Below are positions 24,101 through 35,618 of a stretch of 64,000 nt of DNA, piece after piece. Source of the DNA: Trichuris trichiura (Eukaryota > Nematoda > Enoplea > Trichinellida > Trichuridae); assembly GCA_037903355.1 (NCBI GenBank), contig JBAJFE010000014.1:2542001-2606000 (forward strand), written 5' to 3'. The notes beneath the pieces are model-generated. The model searched no databases, had not been told where the DNA came from, and saw nothing but the letters and a program-made list of their open reading frames with translations. Both the position numbers and the translations under genes were made by a program. Position 1 is the first letter of the stretch. Each line of letters starts with the position of its first letter.

Positions 24101-24550
24101 AAGCGTCTTATTTTTTCCTGCCAACAAACGTAACCATGATGAAGCTTCGGCGACCCAACTGCATGGAGGCGAACATGTTTCTTCTTTTCAGAACGAGAGA
24201 AGCTATTGAAGCCATCCTTGTATGGTAATTTTGGGTGAACTGTTATGTCTGTTTCGAAATAAAGCACCAGCAAATTTTATAGGCTCTTATCATGTGCGTT
24301 AGAAGAGAATTGCATGAGCACGCCAGAAGCAACGCTTATGTGCAAATTTACTGATGATCGTTTCAACGACTATGCCGACTGCCACCGATATGACCAATCC
24401 ATTACTAACCTGTTGCTGGCAAACCTATTGGGATATAATTCAAAAAGATGGAGCAGCGAGGTTACTGATTTCTTTGAAATTCGACGTTACGAGTCAGACG
24501 ACAGCATGAAGCCATACGAATGTCTCCTTAATATTAGTAGTAATAAATGA
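21184..24550 (+). CDS. DUF1647-type membrane protein, paralogue B (six exons)
   Basis: Exons 21184-21270, 21319-21822, 23825-23932, 23980-24055, 24104-24224 and 24283-24550 give 387 codons plus a stop with consistent phases. Residues about 14-32 (FIFVVGSSAISLGVLMIIV) form an N-terminal signal anchor. Conserved blocks: VFLTAADSAYFGPVKVAIRS, TIIFYDLGMT, YRWKPVIVA, AVWYLDSSIRF (Asp 210), SFSGHGIFSVTSP, FRTREAIEAILVW, DCHRYDQSITNLLLANLLGY. Exon lengths match gene A and gene C closely (504, 108, 76-79, 121), so the three are duplicates of one ancestral gene. Intron 2 is enlarged to 2 kb by a hAT MITE and a PLE relic. A polyadenylation signal (aataaa, 24558) follows the stop within 10 nt. The function is unknown; a Golgi glycosyltransferase-like role is inference from topology and the WYLDSS block. 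Confidence 0.88.
22071..22517. mobile_element. Non-autonomous hAT-type MITE, copy 2 (in gene B intron)
   Basis: The 447-bp element is flanked by gtctagac (22063-22070) and gtctaaac (22518-22525), an 8-bp duplication with one mismatch and central TA. Left end cattgatttttacggt; right end is the complement of cagtgtttttcaaggtcggg. Internal blocks match the 1618-1980 copy in the opposite orientation. No transposase. Confidence 0.8.
22640..23095 (+). pseudogene. Penelope-like element GIY-YIG endonuclease relic
   Basis: Translation shows a GIY-YIG nuclease core: GLVYAIKCPCSAVYIGETGN, then LNEHKKRL, and the PLE C-terminal blocks MEKAIQASAVVEHMSHYNQ and RKIKEALYI...INDLWTNIV. Two in-frame TGA codons (22765-22767 and 23011-23013) fall where arginine is expected, consistent with CGA to TGA changes. 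The reverse transcriptase upstream is missing. It lies in intron 2 of gene B, same strand. Endonuclease activity is not expected. Confidence 0.78.
23096..23720 (+). mobile_element. PLE 3' tail downstream of the GIY-YIG relic
   Basis: A-rich tail with short recurring blocks (aaaatgga, gaacaaag, aactaaatgga), followed by ttaaaccgttaa and the hammerhead-like motif at 23587, then ttcaacgggac. The order matches the tails at 6090-6530 and, inverted, at 4010-3606. Confidence 0.6.
23587..23614 (+). ncRNA. Hammerhead-ribozyme-like motif in PLE tail
   Basis: CTGAAGA (23587-23593), a spacer C, a perfect 6-bp stem gggtca/tgaccc with loop cagt, then GAAA (23611-23614). The stem is kept but its loop differs from the 13947 copy (gcgaca), as expected if the hairpin is the conserved feature. 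A possible stem III (gctt with aagt) precedes gttc, but stem I is not convincing. It lies in intron 2 of gene B, 210 nt before exon 3. Confidence 0.55.
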
Positions 24551-27500
24551 CAGCAGTAATAAATGTTTAATAACATCGAACGGCTTCCATTTTTGGAGAC
24601 TTATATAGTTTCACTGTTGTATGAAATGGCATTGTTTTTATTTCTAATCTGTGCGCTTGCTGCCACTCTACCAAAACTTTTCTACGCGCTAGAAGAAACA
24701 TTTATAGGCCAAACAAGCTACTCTCGCCAAGTTGCAGTGAAAAGTTGGAAGTCACTGTTTGTTTCCTTTGTCCATCGTATAATGACACGTTGGTCATTAC
24801 GTAGAAAAAGTCAAAGTGGTTGTCGACATCTGCTTTACGTTTTTGCTTCCAACGATAGAACTTGAATTTTTCATCGTGAACATGATCCTCTGTACCAGAT
24901 TCAAATTAAGCGGTCCAACTAAACGTACAGCCGTTTACACGTTCAAAAATCCTACATTCTTAATGGAGAAATCTGGATGGCTAGAGTTTTCCCTACAACA
25001 GTTGGATAAACAAAATTTTGTCTTGCCCTCCAAGTGACTGTAGAACACGCTCTAGCTAAGAGCGTAGATTATTAAAGTATGGCGTGGGGGCTTTGCAACG
25101 TCGTATCTGATGCACTATGAGGTTGACTGACCTCAGCTTTGATTATCAGAATCAGCTGGAAAGTAGAAAATGTAAATTTCACAAGACTGAAATGCAGGTC
25201 GCTTTCCGTATTTTCGGTTTTGGCTTAAAAGACTTACCGCTGGCAGCAACTAAGGCTAATCTGTACCTGCTCATTGCATGCTTATATGTGTCTACAAGAA
25301 AGTGTAACTTATAAATAAGGATACTGTACTGTAGATACAGCATCTGTAGTACAGGAGCAGTCGATCTAATAACTGAAGAAATTGTTGAGTGACCAACTGA
25401 TGCATTGCGTTGCACAATAAGTAAATTGGGCAATCCAATTATACGCCCGCTTCACGCAGAATGGAGAAAGACAGTACTTGATTTCATGCCGTTACATAAA
25501 AACTAGCTTGCAATTCAAATCATGTCTCGTTCTTTTCTACGCGCTTTCATTTACAACTTTAGTCCGCTCTTGACTCCGGACACTTAAGCCACTAATATGG
25601 CGGCTAACATGCATTTTTAGCCTGCTTTCAGGTAGAGAGATGGTGATTGCCAGTATACTGATTTTTTGTTGGAAATATGGCCCTGGCTCTTGTCACGCAG
25701 AAATCGACGCAGCTCATCGCTGAAGAACACGGTACTGATGTGCAGGACACCTGTTTATCTGTTTACACTAATGTTTCCTAAAGGGTGGTTAGAAAGTTAA
25801 AGGTGGTTGCGAGTCTGATCAACCCAAATGACTAAGGACTAATCCTCAGGCAGAAGCATACAGTTGAAAGAAGGAGCAGCTTATCCTCAACATTAGGGTT
25901 CATGACTGAGCGAAAAAGTATCAGTAGAAATATTCCTTGCATTAGGAACCATTTGAACATTAGACCAACGCAACAGTTTTCACCCTGGCAAATGGCCTGC
26001 CTGCGACAAGGAAAATGCAGAGTTCCAACTATTGAACAGAGATTAAGCTTTCGAATTAACAACAAATAAATGACGGGAGACAGGTGGGGAGAAGAGTTTG
26101 ATCAGAAAGATAAACTAGAAGCTGTGTGTTCGCAGCATGATAACTTATTTCAATGCATAGAAGTTGTTCTACAATGGTTGATTTGGCCATACGAAAGGGG
26201 CTGTAAGGGAATGCTGCAAGCGAAAAGTATTCATGATATAGTAGTCAGGAAACTCAGAATAAATTTAAGGCCAACCCACGAAACGAAATTTTTTCAAATA
26301 CCTAAATATGATTTTCTCTTGTAAGCTTGATAATAAAGTGCAGTTATGGCAAACGTTTTGTACGATATCTTTCTGAAGTTGACATGAAAATAAGTATAAT
26401 CAGAAGATGAAGAAAGGATGGACAGATAAACCACATTGCTTTGACATCTGAGTTTTCCAGTATCCAAACCATCCCGCGCAAACAATCATGAAAAACTTAA
26501 AAGGTTTTCAGTCGCCGTTACCAAAATATACTGTAGAAATTCCTTATCCGCAGGGAATGCGTTCCAGGGGTGACCTTAGATGATAGCGAACGATTATCAG
26601 CGCGCACATAGTAATCTTAGTAAGAATACGTACAAAATTCCTGGAAAAATACGTCTGTTTTCTTTGACACCCACATTTCCCATGTAGCGTGCCGTCGAAC
26701 CAGCGTTCCTCAAAAGTGAAGGTCAACAAACCTCTGCTTCTGCTGTTTAGTGCCATTAAAACGGTAGTCCTCTAGGGCGACTGGTTGGCGAACTGCCCTT
26801 CTCCTGAGAAGTCTGCCAGCAAATGCGGAGATTGAGACAGGAAGTCTGATTTACAGGCTGCGATACCACCTTAAAGTGGCAGTAACTAATCGCCCCATAA
26901 ATCCCAGGGGATCAGTCCAGACGCAGACAGTAAGCTGGCGAATACGGCCGCTTTATGTTGAAGTTTTCCTTGATAGAGGTTCTTAAAATTGCGCAAATAT
27001 CTGCTGAATATTTGGGTTGCAGCAGCAGGTGTTCCGTGAATTACCAATAAAGAAGCATATAGGGCCAATATCTTGTCACCCTTTATCAGTGAGGAACCCC
27101 CAAAATCCTAGTAGCCTCCTTTGTCCGAACAAGGAGGGTGAGCAGTATCACAGAAAAGGCGCGAAAACCCATGATAACTCCATCATTAACTTCATTTTTA
27201 ATGACTGGTGTGATTCGCACATGTATATATGCTAGATGCAGGTTTTACTTCATGCGCAAACTGCGAGTTGCGTAATGTCTAGTTGCATGGGCGGTGAAAA
27301 GAGAAACTGCGTTACTGATGCTGCGGACGCGGGGCACTGACTGTATCACTCAACTAGTCGGTTAGTTCTAATTGACATTCCACTCTGCTGACCCTGACAT
27401 TGATGTCGCAGCATAAGGTGTTACAGAGAATACAAAGTAATTTATCTTTCAATGGAGGAATGCAGCAGCATGAGCCAACATTCAGACGTGCTCATAGCGG

Positions 27501-28949
27501 AGAAGTGAACTGCATGCTCCAAAATTAGAATCTTTTTAGCTTCGCACTGTGCCAGCTCTTTTATCCGCCATTAGCCAGACAACAAAAGATCTTAGACTTC
27601 TTAGCAACTAGAAAATACTGTTCTAGTTGTTCTCAAATTTCAAACCAGTCATTTCTTGAAGGAACTCATCCTGTTCATTTCGCTATTCTTCGTTTGTCAT
27701 TCGTATCAAGGTATATTCTACTTATGGCAAAACCTGTTGTTTATGACTATTTGGCTTTCAAAGGAAGCATAGTCCTCGTAAAGAACAGGTCTTACTATAA
27801 ATAAAATATACCTTGAAATTTCATGAAACTGTTACGAAACGCTATTCACTGCTAGCCATATCGCGCTTTGCCGTCATTCCTAGTAAACATACGAGCATGA
27901 GTCGAGTTTCAACGCTTTTGTTAATACTTCAGTTGTTATGAGCATCGCTGAAACCACTATTTTCTTCAGCAGTGCTTTTCCCTGTTGCTATGCTTAGAAT
28001 GAATCAAGTTTTCAAAAGGTTCAACCATACAACATCCTACTAGGGCATGATCGGACCGTTCTTTCCTTAACTCTGAAAATCATTATCAAGCCTTTCTATT
28101 AGAATAACGTCGGATGATTTGTCCACTTTAAAAGCTACTGATGCTGTAGCAGCTGCCCAACGCAGAAACGCTTCCAAGAGATTCTTTAGCCTAACATTAC
28201 TTCAACTTTGGACTAAGGCTTGGCAGTAATCAAAATTTGTAGGCCTGAGATTTGGTATAAAGAACAAAGCTCAAAGTATTTAAAGCTAAAACAAAGAATA
28301 GAAAGGAATGACAGCCTCAATTGTCTGAGCCCTTTGTTTTCTGAACCACCGCCATGCAATTGTCATTCGAATAGTCATGCTTTTACGATATCGAATGAAG
28401 CTAATTGATTAATCGAATTGACTCCTACGACCACCCTTGTTTCGTCCAGGAACTCACCTGAAAACTTTTTGAGCAGAGCAACTATCTCGCTAGTAATATT
28501 AAATCAAAGAGAAGAGCCCACGTCATCCCAAGTCAAAAGAACTAGAAGTGAACAACAAAAAACAGTACCCTTTACTAACTTCTGCAGGGACGGCTGAACG
28601 ATGGTTGATGATAGTGCTGGTATTGAACAAGGCTAGGGCATTAACGCAACTTTATCATCCAAATGCATCCTTTATTCAGCAGCTGCAAATGACAACTGCC
28701 ACGGTGCATTTCTTAACAATGCGTGCTTACTCTATTCGAAGTGTTGATCCCTCAGGACTTCAGGCTGCTCAGGGTTTCGACCATTTAAAACTTTTGCCCA
28801 TGGGACCTCGACTTTCACGATTCTGACTCTAATTCTAATCATAGACATCTTGATTATAAATAATGAAAACCATGCTATTTCATAAAATGAATTTAAACTT
28901 TATCATACACTAGAAATGCGGAGCGCATGACAGTAAGAAAAGTTTGCTG
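24551..28949. other. Intergenic between convergent genes B and C
   Basis: 4.4 kb with only short open frames and no recognisable domain or clear transposon. I see nothing I can support. Confidence 0.5.
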
Positions 28950-30684
28950 TTAGTGGTTAGGTGAAATATTACTAACAGGACAAGTGTAAGGGTTAAAAGT
29001 TGCACTGGACTGGTGGCGTCGAATTTTAAAGAAGTAACTCAAGTTGCTGCTCCACCTTTCCGTGTTATATCCCAACTGATTTGCGAGCAATAAATTGGCA
29101 ATAGCCTGATCATATCGGTGACAGTTTGCATAGTGGACAAAATGATTACGGTCGAAATGGCAGAAAAGTTTTGCTTCTGGAGTATTCATGCAGTTCTCTT
29201 CCAATGCACACGCTAATAACCTGAAAGGTTAATGCTGCATTATTTAAATACTGGCAAGATAATTCACTTAAACTTACCATACAAGGATGGTTTCAATAGC
29301 TTCTCTCGTTCTGAAAAGAAGAAACAAGTTGGCCTCCATGCACACCGGTCGCCGAAGCTTCATCATGGTTATGTTTGTTGGCAGGAAAAGATAAGACACT
29401 TAACTTCCGCATTTTAAATGTGAATTACATGCGCAATGGACTGCTTACTTGAGCTAGTAGTACTATAGATGCTGTGAAGAGCTGAAGAATGGAAAAGGAA
29501 GGAAAACTTCCTCTCTGTTTCACTCTTTAAAAATGTTGAATAATGAGATGAGAGCAATTTATAAATTCACAAACCATATTTGACGTATTGGCGAATAGGT
29601 CATAAACCGTTTGTAAATTAGTAGCGGTGAATCGGACGGACGAATCCATGTACCAGACCGCACCGTGCCTAGCCAATGTTTTCTGTAAGAAGAAAAAAAT
29701 TGCCCACAGCTAAGCCACCAGCGAACATGGAACGTAATGAAATTTTATCACGTCTTTACAAGCAACTACGTTTTCAATAATATTCTTCATAGTGGCATTA
29801 GCAATCATATTCCTAATAATGCTATAAACTTACGGAAGGAACTATTGTAATTACAGGACTGTTAGAAAAGGATAGGCTACGACTCTGAGGATGAATCTTT
29901 CTAATTGTAAGGCAAGACGAACGCTCTACTTTTGCACCTTTTTCTGACTCATCACTTTTGGCTCTCGCTTCTGTCTCAGCTATTTAAGCTACGTTTTCGC
30001 TAAATGCCTGTTCTTGATTGTTATCCATGTGCTGACGTTAATATTGGGGTCCTAACCGAACTTTAAATGCTGTGCATATGAACTTACCACAAAGACATTC
30101 AGTAAAAGGTGGAGTGAAGCTTTCAGAAACAGTTGTGTCCTATTTTCTGCGGAATGAGCACTGAAGGGCATCGGTCCGCCATTGTTTCTTTAATTGTAGA
30201 CGCTATTTGCTACCAAGAGGAATAGTTCTGCGAGCTCACTGCGAAGCCGCCGAAGTTCAAAAACGTCAATGTGAAGCCGTGAAAACCTCCCTTGGGCTGA
30301 GAAGGGGGCGATTTTCAACTTTATAAGAAGAGGAAAACAACTTCATGCTGAAGCTGCAAAAGTCTTCAGACCTTCTGTCCGTGATATTGCAAAGGAGGGA
30401 GATAAAATTCAGGATAGTTTTAGTGTTGCATTTAAATCTGCTCGATTTACAACAACGCTGCGGCAAAAAAGTATAGTTGAGGCAGGAAAGGCATTAAGGG
30501 TAACGAGGCTATTCCTGTCACTTATTATTGTTTACTTCACCCTGTGCCTTATCTACTAATCAGACATTCCTGTATGCGCATAGGAATAAGTAACAATCTC
30601 GTATACGTTGGTAGTCATTACCACCTGCACTATCAGTTAACCTGGAAAATTTTTAGATTGATAAACAGGTACGTGGCAAGTAAC

Positions 30685-30728
<44 letters not shown>

Positions 30729-31417
30729 CGTTATGACGAAGTATAAAGGCCTGGAGGTAGCTCTTACCGCTACGATTACTGGTTTCCAACGATACTGTCT
30801 CAACCGTCGAAAGTAGCCAGGAAAATCTTCAAATGGGAAGCGCACGTATTCCAGATTGCAAAAGCTCTTCAGCTCTTTCACTTCATGTTCAGTCATGCCA
30901 AGATCGTAAAATATTATAGTTCTGTTTGGGAAGTATTCTTGCACTGATCTTATAGCAACCTTTACAGGACCAAAAAACTCAGTGCTTGCTGCAGTGAGAA
31001 AGATTGGTTCATTTTCTGTTAAGTATTTCTCTGGGTCAACATATCTTTTAGTGTGATCGAAAATGTTTAGCTTTTTAAGTAATCGCAACGTGTTTTCATG
31101 AAATGGACGGCCACGAATGTTGCCTTCTCCTGGATGGTAATAGCAAAGACGAGACGGTTGTGTTTCATTGCACCACAGCTTAGACAACCAACGGTATTCG
31201 CGACCGTCACTAAGATATATGGTTGACAAATGTTCAGATGCGAAAGGCAGATTTTTTCTAAATTTAAGGCAGTCCATAATAACCTGCATGATAAACAATA
31301 ACCGCAACAGCATCATAGAACTCCGCTAAATACCTTCATTGCCAGCAAGCTCGTAACAGCCAAACCGACAATAAAGAAATGTTTCCAAAAATTTTCCTTC
31401 AACGTTCTGTTCACCAT
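28950..31417 (-). CDS. DUF1647-type membrane protein, paralogue C (six exons)
   Basis: Exons, 5' to 3' on the minus strand: 31417-31334, 31283-30768, 29682-29575, 29524-29449, 29398-29278, 29220-28950. They sum to 1176 nt, 391 aa. The first exon encodes a signal anchor (FFIVGLAVTSLLAM). Conserved blocks: IFLTAASTEFFGPVKVAIRS, TIIFYDLGMTEHEVKELKSF, YRWKPVIVA, AVWYMDSSVRF, FRTREAIETILVW, NCHRYDQAIANLLLANQLGY. C is much closer to B than to A: the exon 2 proteins are nearly identical over long stretches. One difference may matter: where A and B have GHGI, C has LHSI. Intron 2 begins in a run of (TA)n, which lets a spurious reading frame continue past the splice donor. Function unknown, as for A and B. 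Confidence 0.88.
30686..30726. repeat. (TA)n microsatellite in gene C intron
   Basis: About 20 perfect TA units in intron 2 of gene C, roughly 40 bp from the splice donor at 30767. Confidence 0.95.
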
Positions 31418-32607
31418 CCTGAAAGAGCTAAACTTACTTCGTGGGACCTGCACACCAATGGCCCAGGGGAAACGACCAAACGTCCAACTGTTACAATTAA
31501 GAAATGTTCACGAATTTCAAGTTTGTCGCGGTGCATTGCGTAAACAAAAAGTATACCGTATGTTACTGCGTGCTGACACGTAAGGACTGCAATGGACATT
31601 TATGTTGGGTCTTGTACTGCACTTATATGCACAATAATAACAATCCCTGTGCTTCAACTAACCGTAGCTTATGGGACACCTTTGTTGCGATGGATTGGTG
31701 GTCTATTCAAACAGCTATAAGTAAACAAATCGCTTTCTGTTCTCACGAAGCAAAGTTCAACTCAGTCAAAAGCATTAGCAGGCAGGCATAAATCATATGT
31801 CATTAGTGATAATCAAGTTCATTACAACCTCCCATTCCAGCGGATGAGCAGGCTGAACTGCTGCACCTTATTCCAGCGAATGCAGCTCCACAGAAGGTCT
31901 AGTAGCTACTTATTTCGCCATTTCATGGCCAGCAGCACTCAGCAGACCCTATTATCCAAATAAAACCTCAAAGAAGATTGTCATTTTACAGCGCAAGCGG
32001 AGCATTTTCTTCTATGAAAAGGGCGATATCCCCAACCATTGCTGATTGCTCCCTACGTCATTTTATTAAGGAAAAGTGCCGTGAAACTTTCACTACTCTA
32101 TCTGTTCTATAAATGTGCGGTTGAAAGGTGTCGGCACTTGCATGCCTACCACAACTCAAATATCGATCTGATAACCGTTAGTTCGATGATCTTGCTTAGG
32201 TTTTTTTTATCTGGGAACTTCACCAATCTTCTTCCGATCAGGTACGCTGTCTTATACTTGTCACCACGACCATCAGCTGTCGAAGTTGAATTCCGATACA
32301 ACTTCAAGCAACACCCTGCCAAGTCTGCTTCCATAATCACTGCGTGGCCTAGCACATTCCTTGTAGGCCCTTTAAACTTCTTAAGCACGCATTTACAAGT
32401 TATAAACTTGGCTGGATTATGCTTTGTTAACTAATATATTTGTTGGTTCAGTTCTTCCTCGATTAGCTTTTACTTCGAGTTGGGTCAGCTCTGCAACTAG
32501 TGGATTTCGTTAACACGATTCTGAGCAAACTATCAGTAGGACCCTTAATCCAGCAAAAAACAATTTCCCTAATTGTTCAATCTTGAACTACTTGTGCGTC
32601 TGTTTTG
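31418..32607. other. Intergenic, no feature recognised
   Basis: Region upstream of gene C; probably contains its promoter. No gene or repeat identified. Confidence 0.45.
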
Positions 32608-32612
32608 AGATG

Positions 32613-32948
32613 TGTAATTGCGGCGCTTTCTTCCATGCTTCGTTACAAAAAAGTTTATTCGATATTCCCAACGCTACACAACAATACGAACACCGCCAAC
32701 GACAGAGAGAGAGAACAAACGCCGCCGCACGCCCCAAACGCTCTAGCCAACTCCCTGTCACGCTCTCTCGATTCTTGCCGTTGCAGCAGCCCACGCTTTC
32801 GGCACACCCTCCTGTCACCCCAAGCGGAAGCGCTCCCCCACGCTGCGCTTGTCAGTTCTTTGTCAGTAGGAGAATGACAGATTCACGGCCACCCGGTGAC
32901 CTGCCTCGCGACCCCCGTGGACATATGACCACCCACCGGTTTATTACA
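32613..32948 (-). repeat. E1 3' LTR
   Basis: 336 bp; on the minus strand starts tgtaataaac and ends aattaca. Holds aataaac as a likely polyadenylation signal. One base shorter than its partner. Confidence 0.92.
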
Positions 32949-35370
32949 CTCCCCCCTGATTTTCAAAATCACAGACCGGGCAGTGCTTCCGTCGGCGAAG
33001 TCGCTCTGAGCGGCGAAGTCTTCTGTCTTCATGATAGATCTGGGGCGATTCAGCGTCTTCGCGTTGGCCGGGTTCAGCAGCCATTGGCTGAGGCGTTACC
33101 TGTCTTGTTTCGTCAACTTGCACAGGGATGGTGACTAAGAGCTCATCGTCTTCCTGTTCCTGAAGCGACATGTTGGAGGGCGTGCTCGGAGCAGAGGAGC
33201 GATGACGGATATCTCGGACGTGGCGAGGTATTCCGTTAATTTCCACCGCCTGCTCAGATATGGTTCTTGTTACCGTGCCTTGTTCATACTGGGTGTCGCA
33301 CCTGCCAGTAGGTGTCCTTACCCAAACCATATCTCCGATCTTGTACGGACAGCTCACCCTCTCATCTTCGTCAGCAACTCGGTCTACGCCGCGAACCCGT
33401 GTCACGTAGCGGTAGATTGCATTTGCTGGTGCTGTCTCTGCGGAGCAGTCATCTCGTGGGGTCATGTTGTACAAGTAAACTGCCTCGGCCACTGGGCAAT
33501 TTTTCCTTGCTGCGATCACTTTTATTGTCCTATGGCATCTCTCTACTATACCATTCCCTGACGGGACATAGGCGCATCTAAACCTGAGGCGCACACCCCA
33601 CCGCTTCGTTAGCCGGGCGACTAGCTGACTGCGAAACGAAGGGTCATTATCCACCAATAATTCTTCCGGTGCCCCTCGTTCAAGAAAGATTTGTTCCAAG
33701 TGCTCCGCAATATCCATGGCAGTACAGAACCTTAAGGGTCGCCATATAGCAAACCTAGTGGGCCCGCAGTCAATGAGAGTCAAATAATGGCTCCCTTTGT
33801 AGTGGGTTACATCACAGCTTAGTCTGTGCCATGTCTTGCTCACTTCGAGTTGCCCTTGCTTCCACTTCATCGGTGCAGGATCAATAGACTGGCAGATGTC
33901 GCACTGTCTAACGCACTTACTCACAACCCTCTTTGACACTGTTGGGTCCCGTCTTTTCGCAAAATAAAGGGTGCGCCGTACACCTGGGTGTCCCGCGGCA
34001 TGATGAACCTCAGCCACGACCTGCTCGCATTCCGTAGTAGCCGCGGCAGCGTAGGCTAGAGCTCTATCATAGTTCAACTGAGCCAACCATTGACGCGGTA
34101 CCCTGGTTAGGGCATCTGCTTTGTTTTCTGCTGACTTTACCAAGGTAACGGTCAGGTTCAAGTCGTACTCTTGTACCAGTGCCAACACTATGGCTACTCT
34201 TCGTCGGATGAGCATTTCGCTCGCTGCTTTGGTCTTCAGGCGGGTCTTTCCTGACAGCGCGTCGTCAATCCATCTGTACACTGTCAGTGAGTCGGTCATG
34301 AGCTGAAGATCTTTTAGTTGCCATGACAACGCCAGATTTAGCCCCTTGATCATGGCGTCCAGTTCTGCCATATTAATATGGCCGGCATCGTCATGTCGCA
34401 ACCATGCCCCATCTTCAATGATAGCGCCATCGACTTCCAGGGCTACGCCAAGCGCCAGCGCGCTCGCATCAACCCAAACTTTTGCTTTCTCACCTGACAC
34501 ATCCCATCTTCCTCGCACGGGATCTTGAGACTTCATTGCCTTGACGACATCCAGAAGCCGATTCCGTATCTGACCATCTCGTATAGGTTCATCCCATGTC
34601 GAGGTCGCGTTGTTCGCCTCTCTCTTGATGAGCGCCGTTGCCGTCCTCAGCCATCCGCAAACTGGGTAATGGCCTACCATTTCGCCGCAGTATGAAAACA
34701 CTGTTCTCCGGGTCAATCTCTTCGGTGGCTCGCCAAGTTCGTGACCTCTAGACCACATCATCTTATCCTGCTCCCCCCAGACTTTCAATCCTAGGACGCG
34801 TGCTCCGTTAGCCAGTCTCTCGGGTGGCTTGCAGGATAGTCCATATTTTGCTAATTGGGATTTCACTGTGTCAGCACTGACAACGTCTTCATTAACAAAA
34901 ATATCGTCAATGTACGCCGATGTGGCCTTCTGGACGTCGGGTGTGAGAGACAAGACATGGTTCACCACCACCTTCATGATTGTTGGGGCTACATTAAGGC
35001 CGAACCCCAACCGGGTGAGCGCATATCTGCGGCCCTTAACAATCACAGTCTGATAAGGCCAAAGAGTTTGGTCGACGTGGATCTGCAGGTAGGCCTTGCG
35101 CAGGTCTAGAATGGACACATTCGTACCCTGACGACGCCATTCGCGTAGCTTATGCGCACAGACGTCACTGTTCGCCGTAAAATTGTCAATATATTCATTC
35201 AATTGGCGAAAGTCCATTACGGGACGCACCGTTCCTTTACTCCGTTGAGTGACTGCCATGAGGGGAATGAGCGCTCTGGCTGGTCCGAATCTCTTTTCAT
35301 CGTAGGGCACCAGCCAGCCATTGCGAATCCAAAGATCCAGTTCCCGTTCATATTCTGCTCTGGCTTCCAC
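32944..35370 (-). CDS. E1 pol: reverse transcriptase, RNase H, integrase
   Basis: An open frame of about 808 codons without stops. RT: RPVMDFRQLN, SILDLRKAYLQIHVD, LGFGLNVAP, SAYIDDIFV (YIDD about 153-156). RNase H: VDASALALGV, HINMAELDAMI, MTDSLTVYRW. Integrase: zinc-binding HHAAGHPG...CDICQ, then catalytic D (SCDVTH), D (LVDNDPSF) and E (NGIVERCHR). A basic C-terminus follows. The first codon listed is not a true start; the frame is entered from a deleted gag-pol region. Although it has no gag or protease, pol itself looks intact, in keeping with the near-identical LTRs. Produced only if translation enters from upstream. Confidence 0.88.
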   Translation of the reverse strand: MEARAEYERELDLWIRNGWLVPYDEKRFGPARALIPLMAVTQRSKGTVRPVMDFRQLNEYIDNFTANSDVCAHKLREWRRQGTNVSILDLRKAYLQIHVDQTLWPYQTVIVKGRRYALTRLGFGLNVAPTIMKVVVNHVLSLTPDVQKATSAYIDDIFVNEDVVSADTVKSQLAKYGLSCKPPERLANGARVLGLKVWGEQDKMMWSRGHELGEPPKRLTRRTVFSYCGEMVGHYPVCGWLRTATALIKREANNATSTWDEPIRDGQIRNRLLDVVKAMKSQDPVRGRWDVSGEKAKVWVDASALALGVALEVDGAIIEDGAWLRHDDAGHINMAELDAMIKGLNLALSWQLKDLQLMTDSLTVYRWIDDALSGKTRLKTKAASEMLIRRRVAIVLALVQEYDLNLTVTLVKSAENKADALTRVPRQWLAQLNYDRALAYAAAATTECEQVVAEVHHAAGHPGVRRTLYFAKRRDPTVSKRVVSKCVRQCDICQSIDPAPMKWKQGQLEVSKTWHRLSCDVTHYKGSHYLTLIDCGPTRFAIWRPLRFCTAMDIAEHLEQIFLERGAPEELLVDNDPSFRSQLVARLTKRWGVRLRFRCAYVPSGNGIVERCHRTIKVIAARKNCPVAEAVYLYNMTPRDDCSAETAPANAIYRYVTRVRGVDRVADEDERVSCPYKIGDMVWVRTPTGRCDTQYEQGTVTRTISEQAVEINGIPRHVRDIRHRSSAPSTPSNMSLQEQEDDELLVTIPVQVDETRQVTPQPMAAEPGQREDAESPQIYHEDRRLRRSERLRRRKHCPVCDFENQGGV

Positions 35371-35597
35371 AGTGGTTGTTTAACTTTCTCAGCGCTTCGT
35401 CTCATTTCCAGGGGTAGCTGCTGATATACAGCGAACGCTCCGCCAGCCAAACGCAACGGGAGGACCTTTGCTATATCTGTCACACCAAACAAGTCGCACA
35501 TTATCTCAACTTTCTCCAGCCACTCTGCGACTGGCTCAGAATAACCGTCGAACAAGGGGATCAACTTCAGATCACAAAGTTTCCCATCAATGGACAT
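35371..35597 (-). pseudogene. E1 gag, N-terminal fragment
   Basis: Starts at an ATG at 35597 and shows LKLIPLFDGY, EPVAEWLEKVEIMCDLFGV and LRLAGGAFAVYQQLPLEMR, aligned with E2 gag (42737). Homology stops near 35371, where the sequence jumps to the RT region in another frame; by comparison with E2 about 0.74 kb is missing. Confidence 0.8.
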
Positions 35598-35618
35598 TTC
35601 TGGTTGGCCTCGATAGCT

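Noticed and set aside
24563..24865. 100-codon hydrophobic frame downstream of gene B
   Set aside because: Overlaps the gene B polyadenylation region; no homology or start context to support it.
30633..30767. Extension of gene C exon 2 frame into a VRATSRPLYF... and TA-repeat tail
   Set aside because: The GCG|gtaaga donor matches paralogues A and B; the extension is intronic and reads through a microsatellite.
32583..33134. 183-codon plus-strand frame
   Set aside because: Runs across the E1 LTR and opposite the pol ORF; a shadow of the element.
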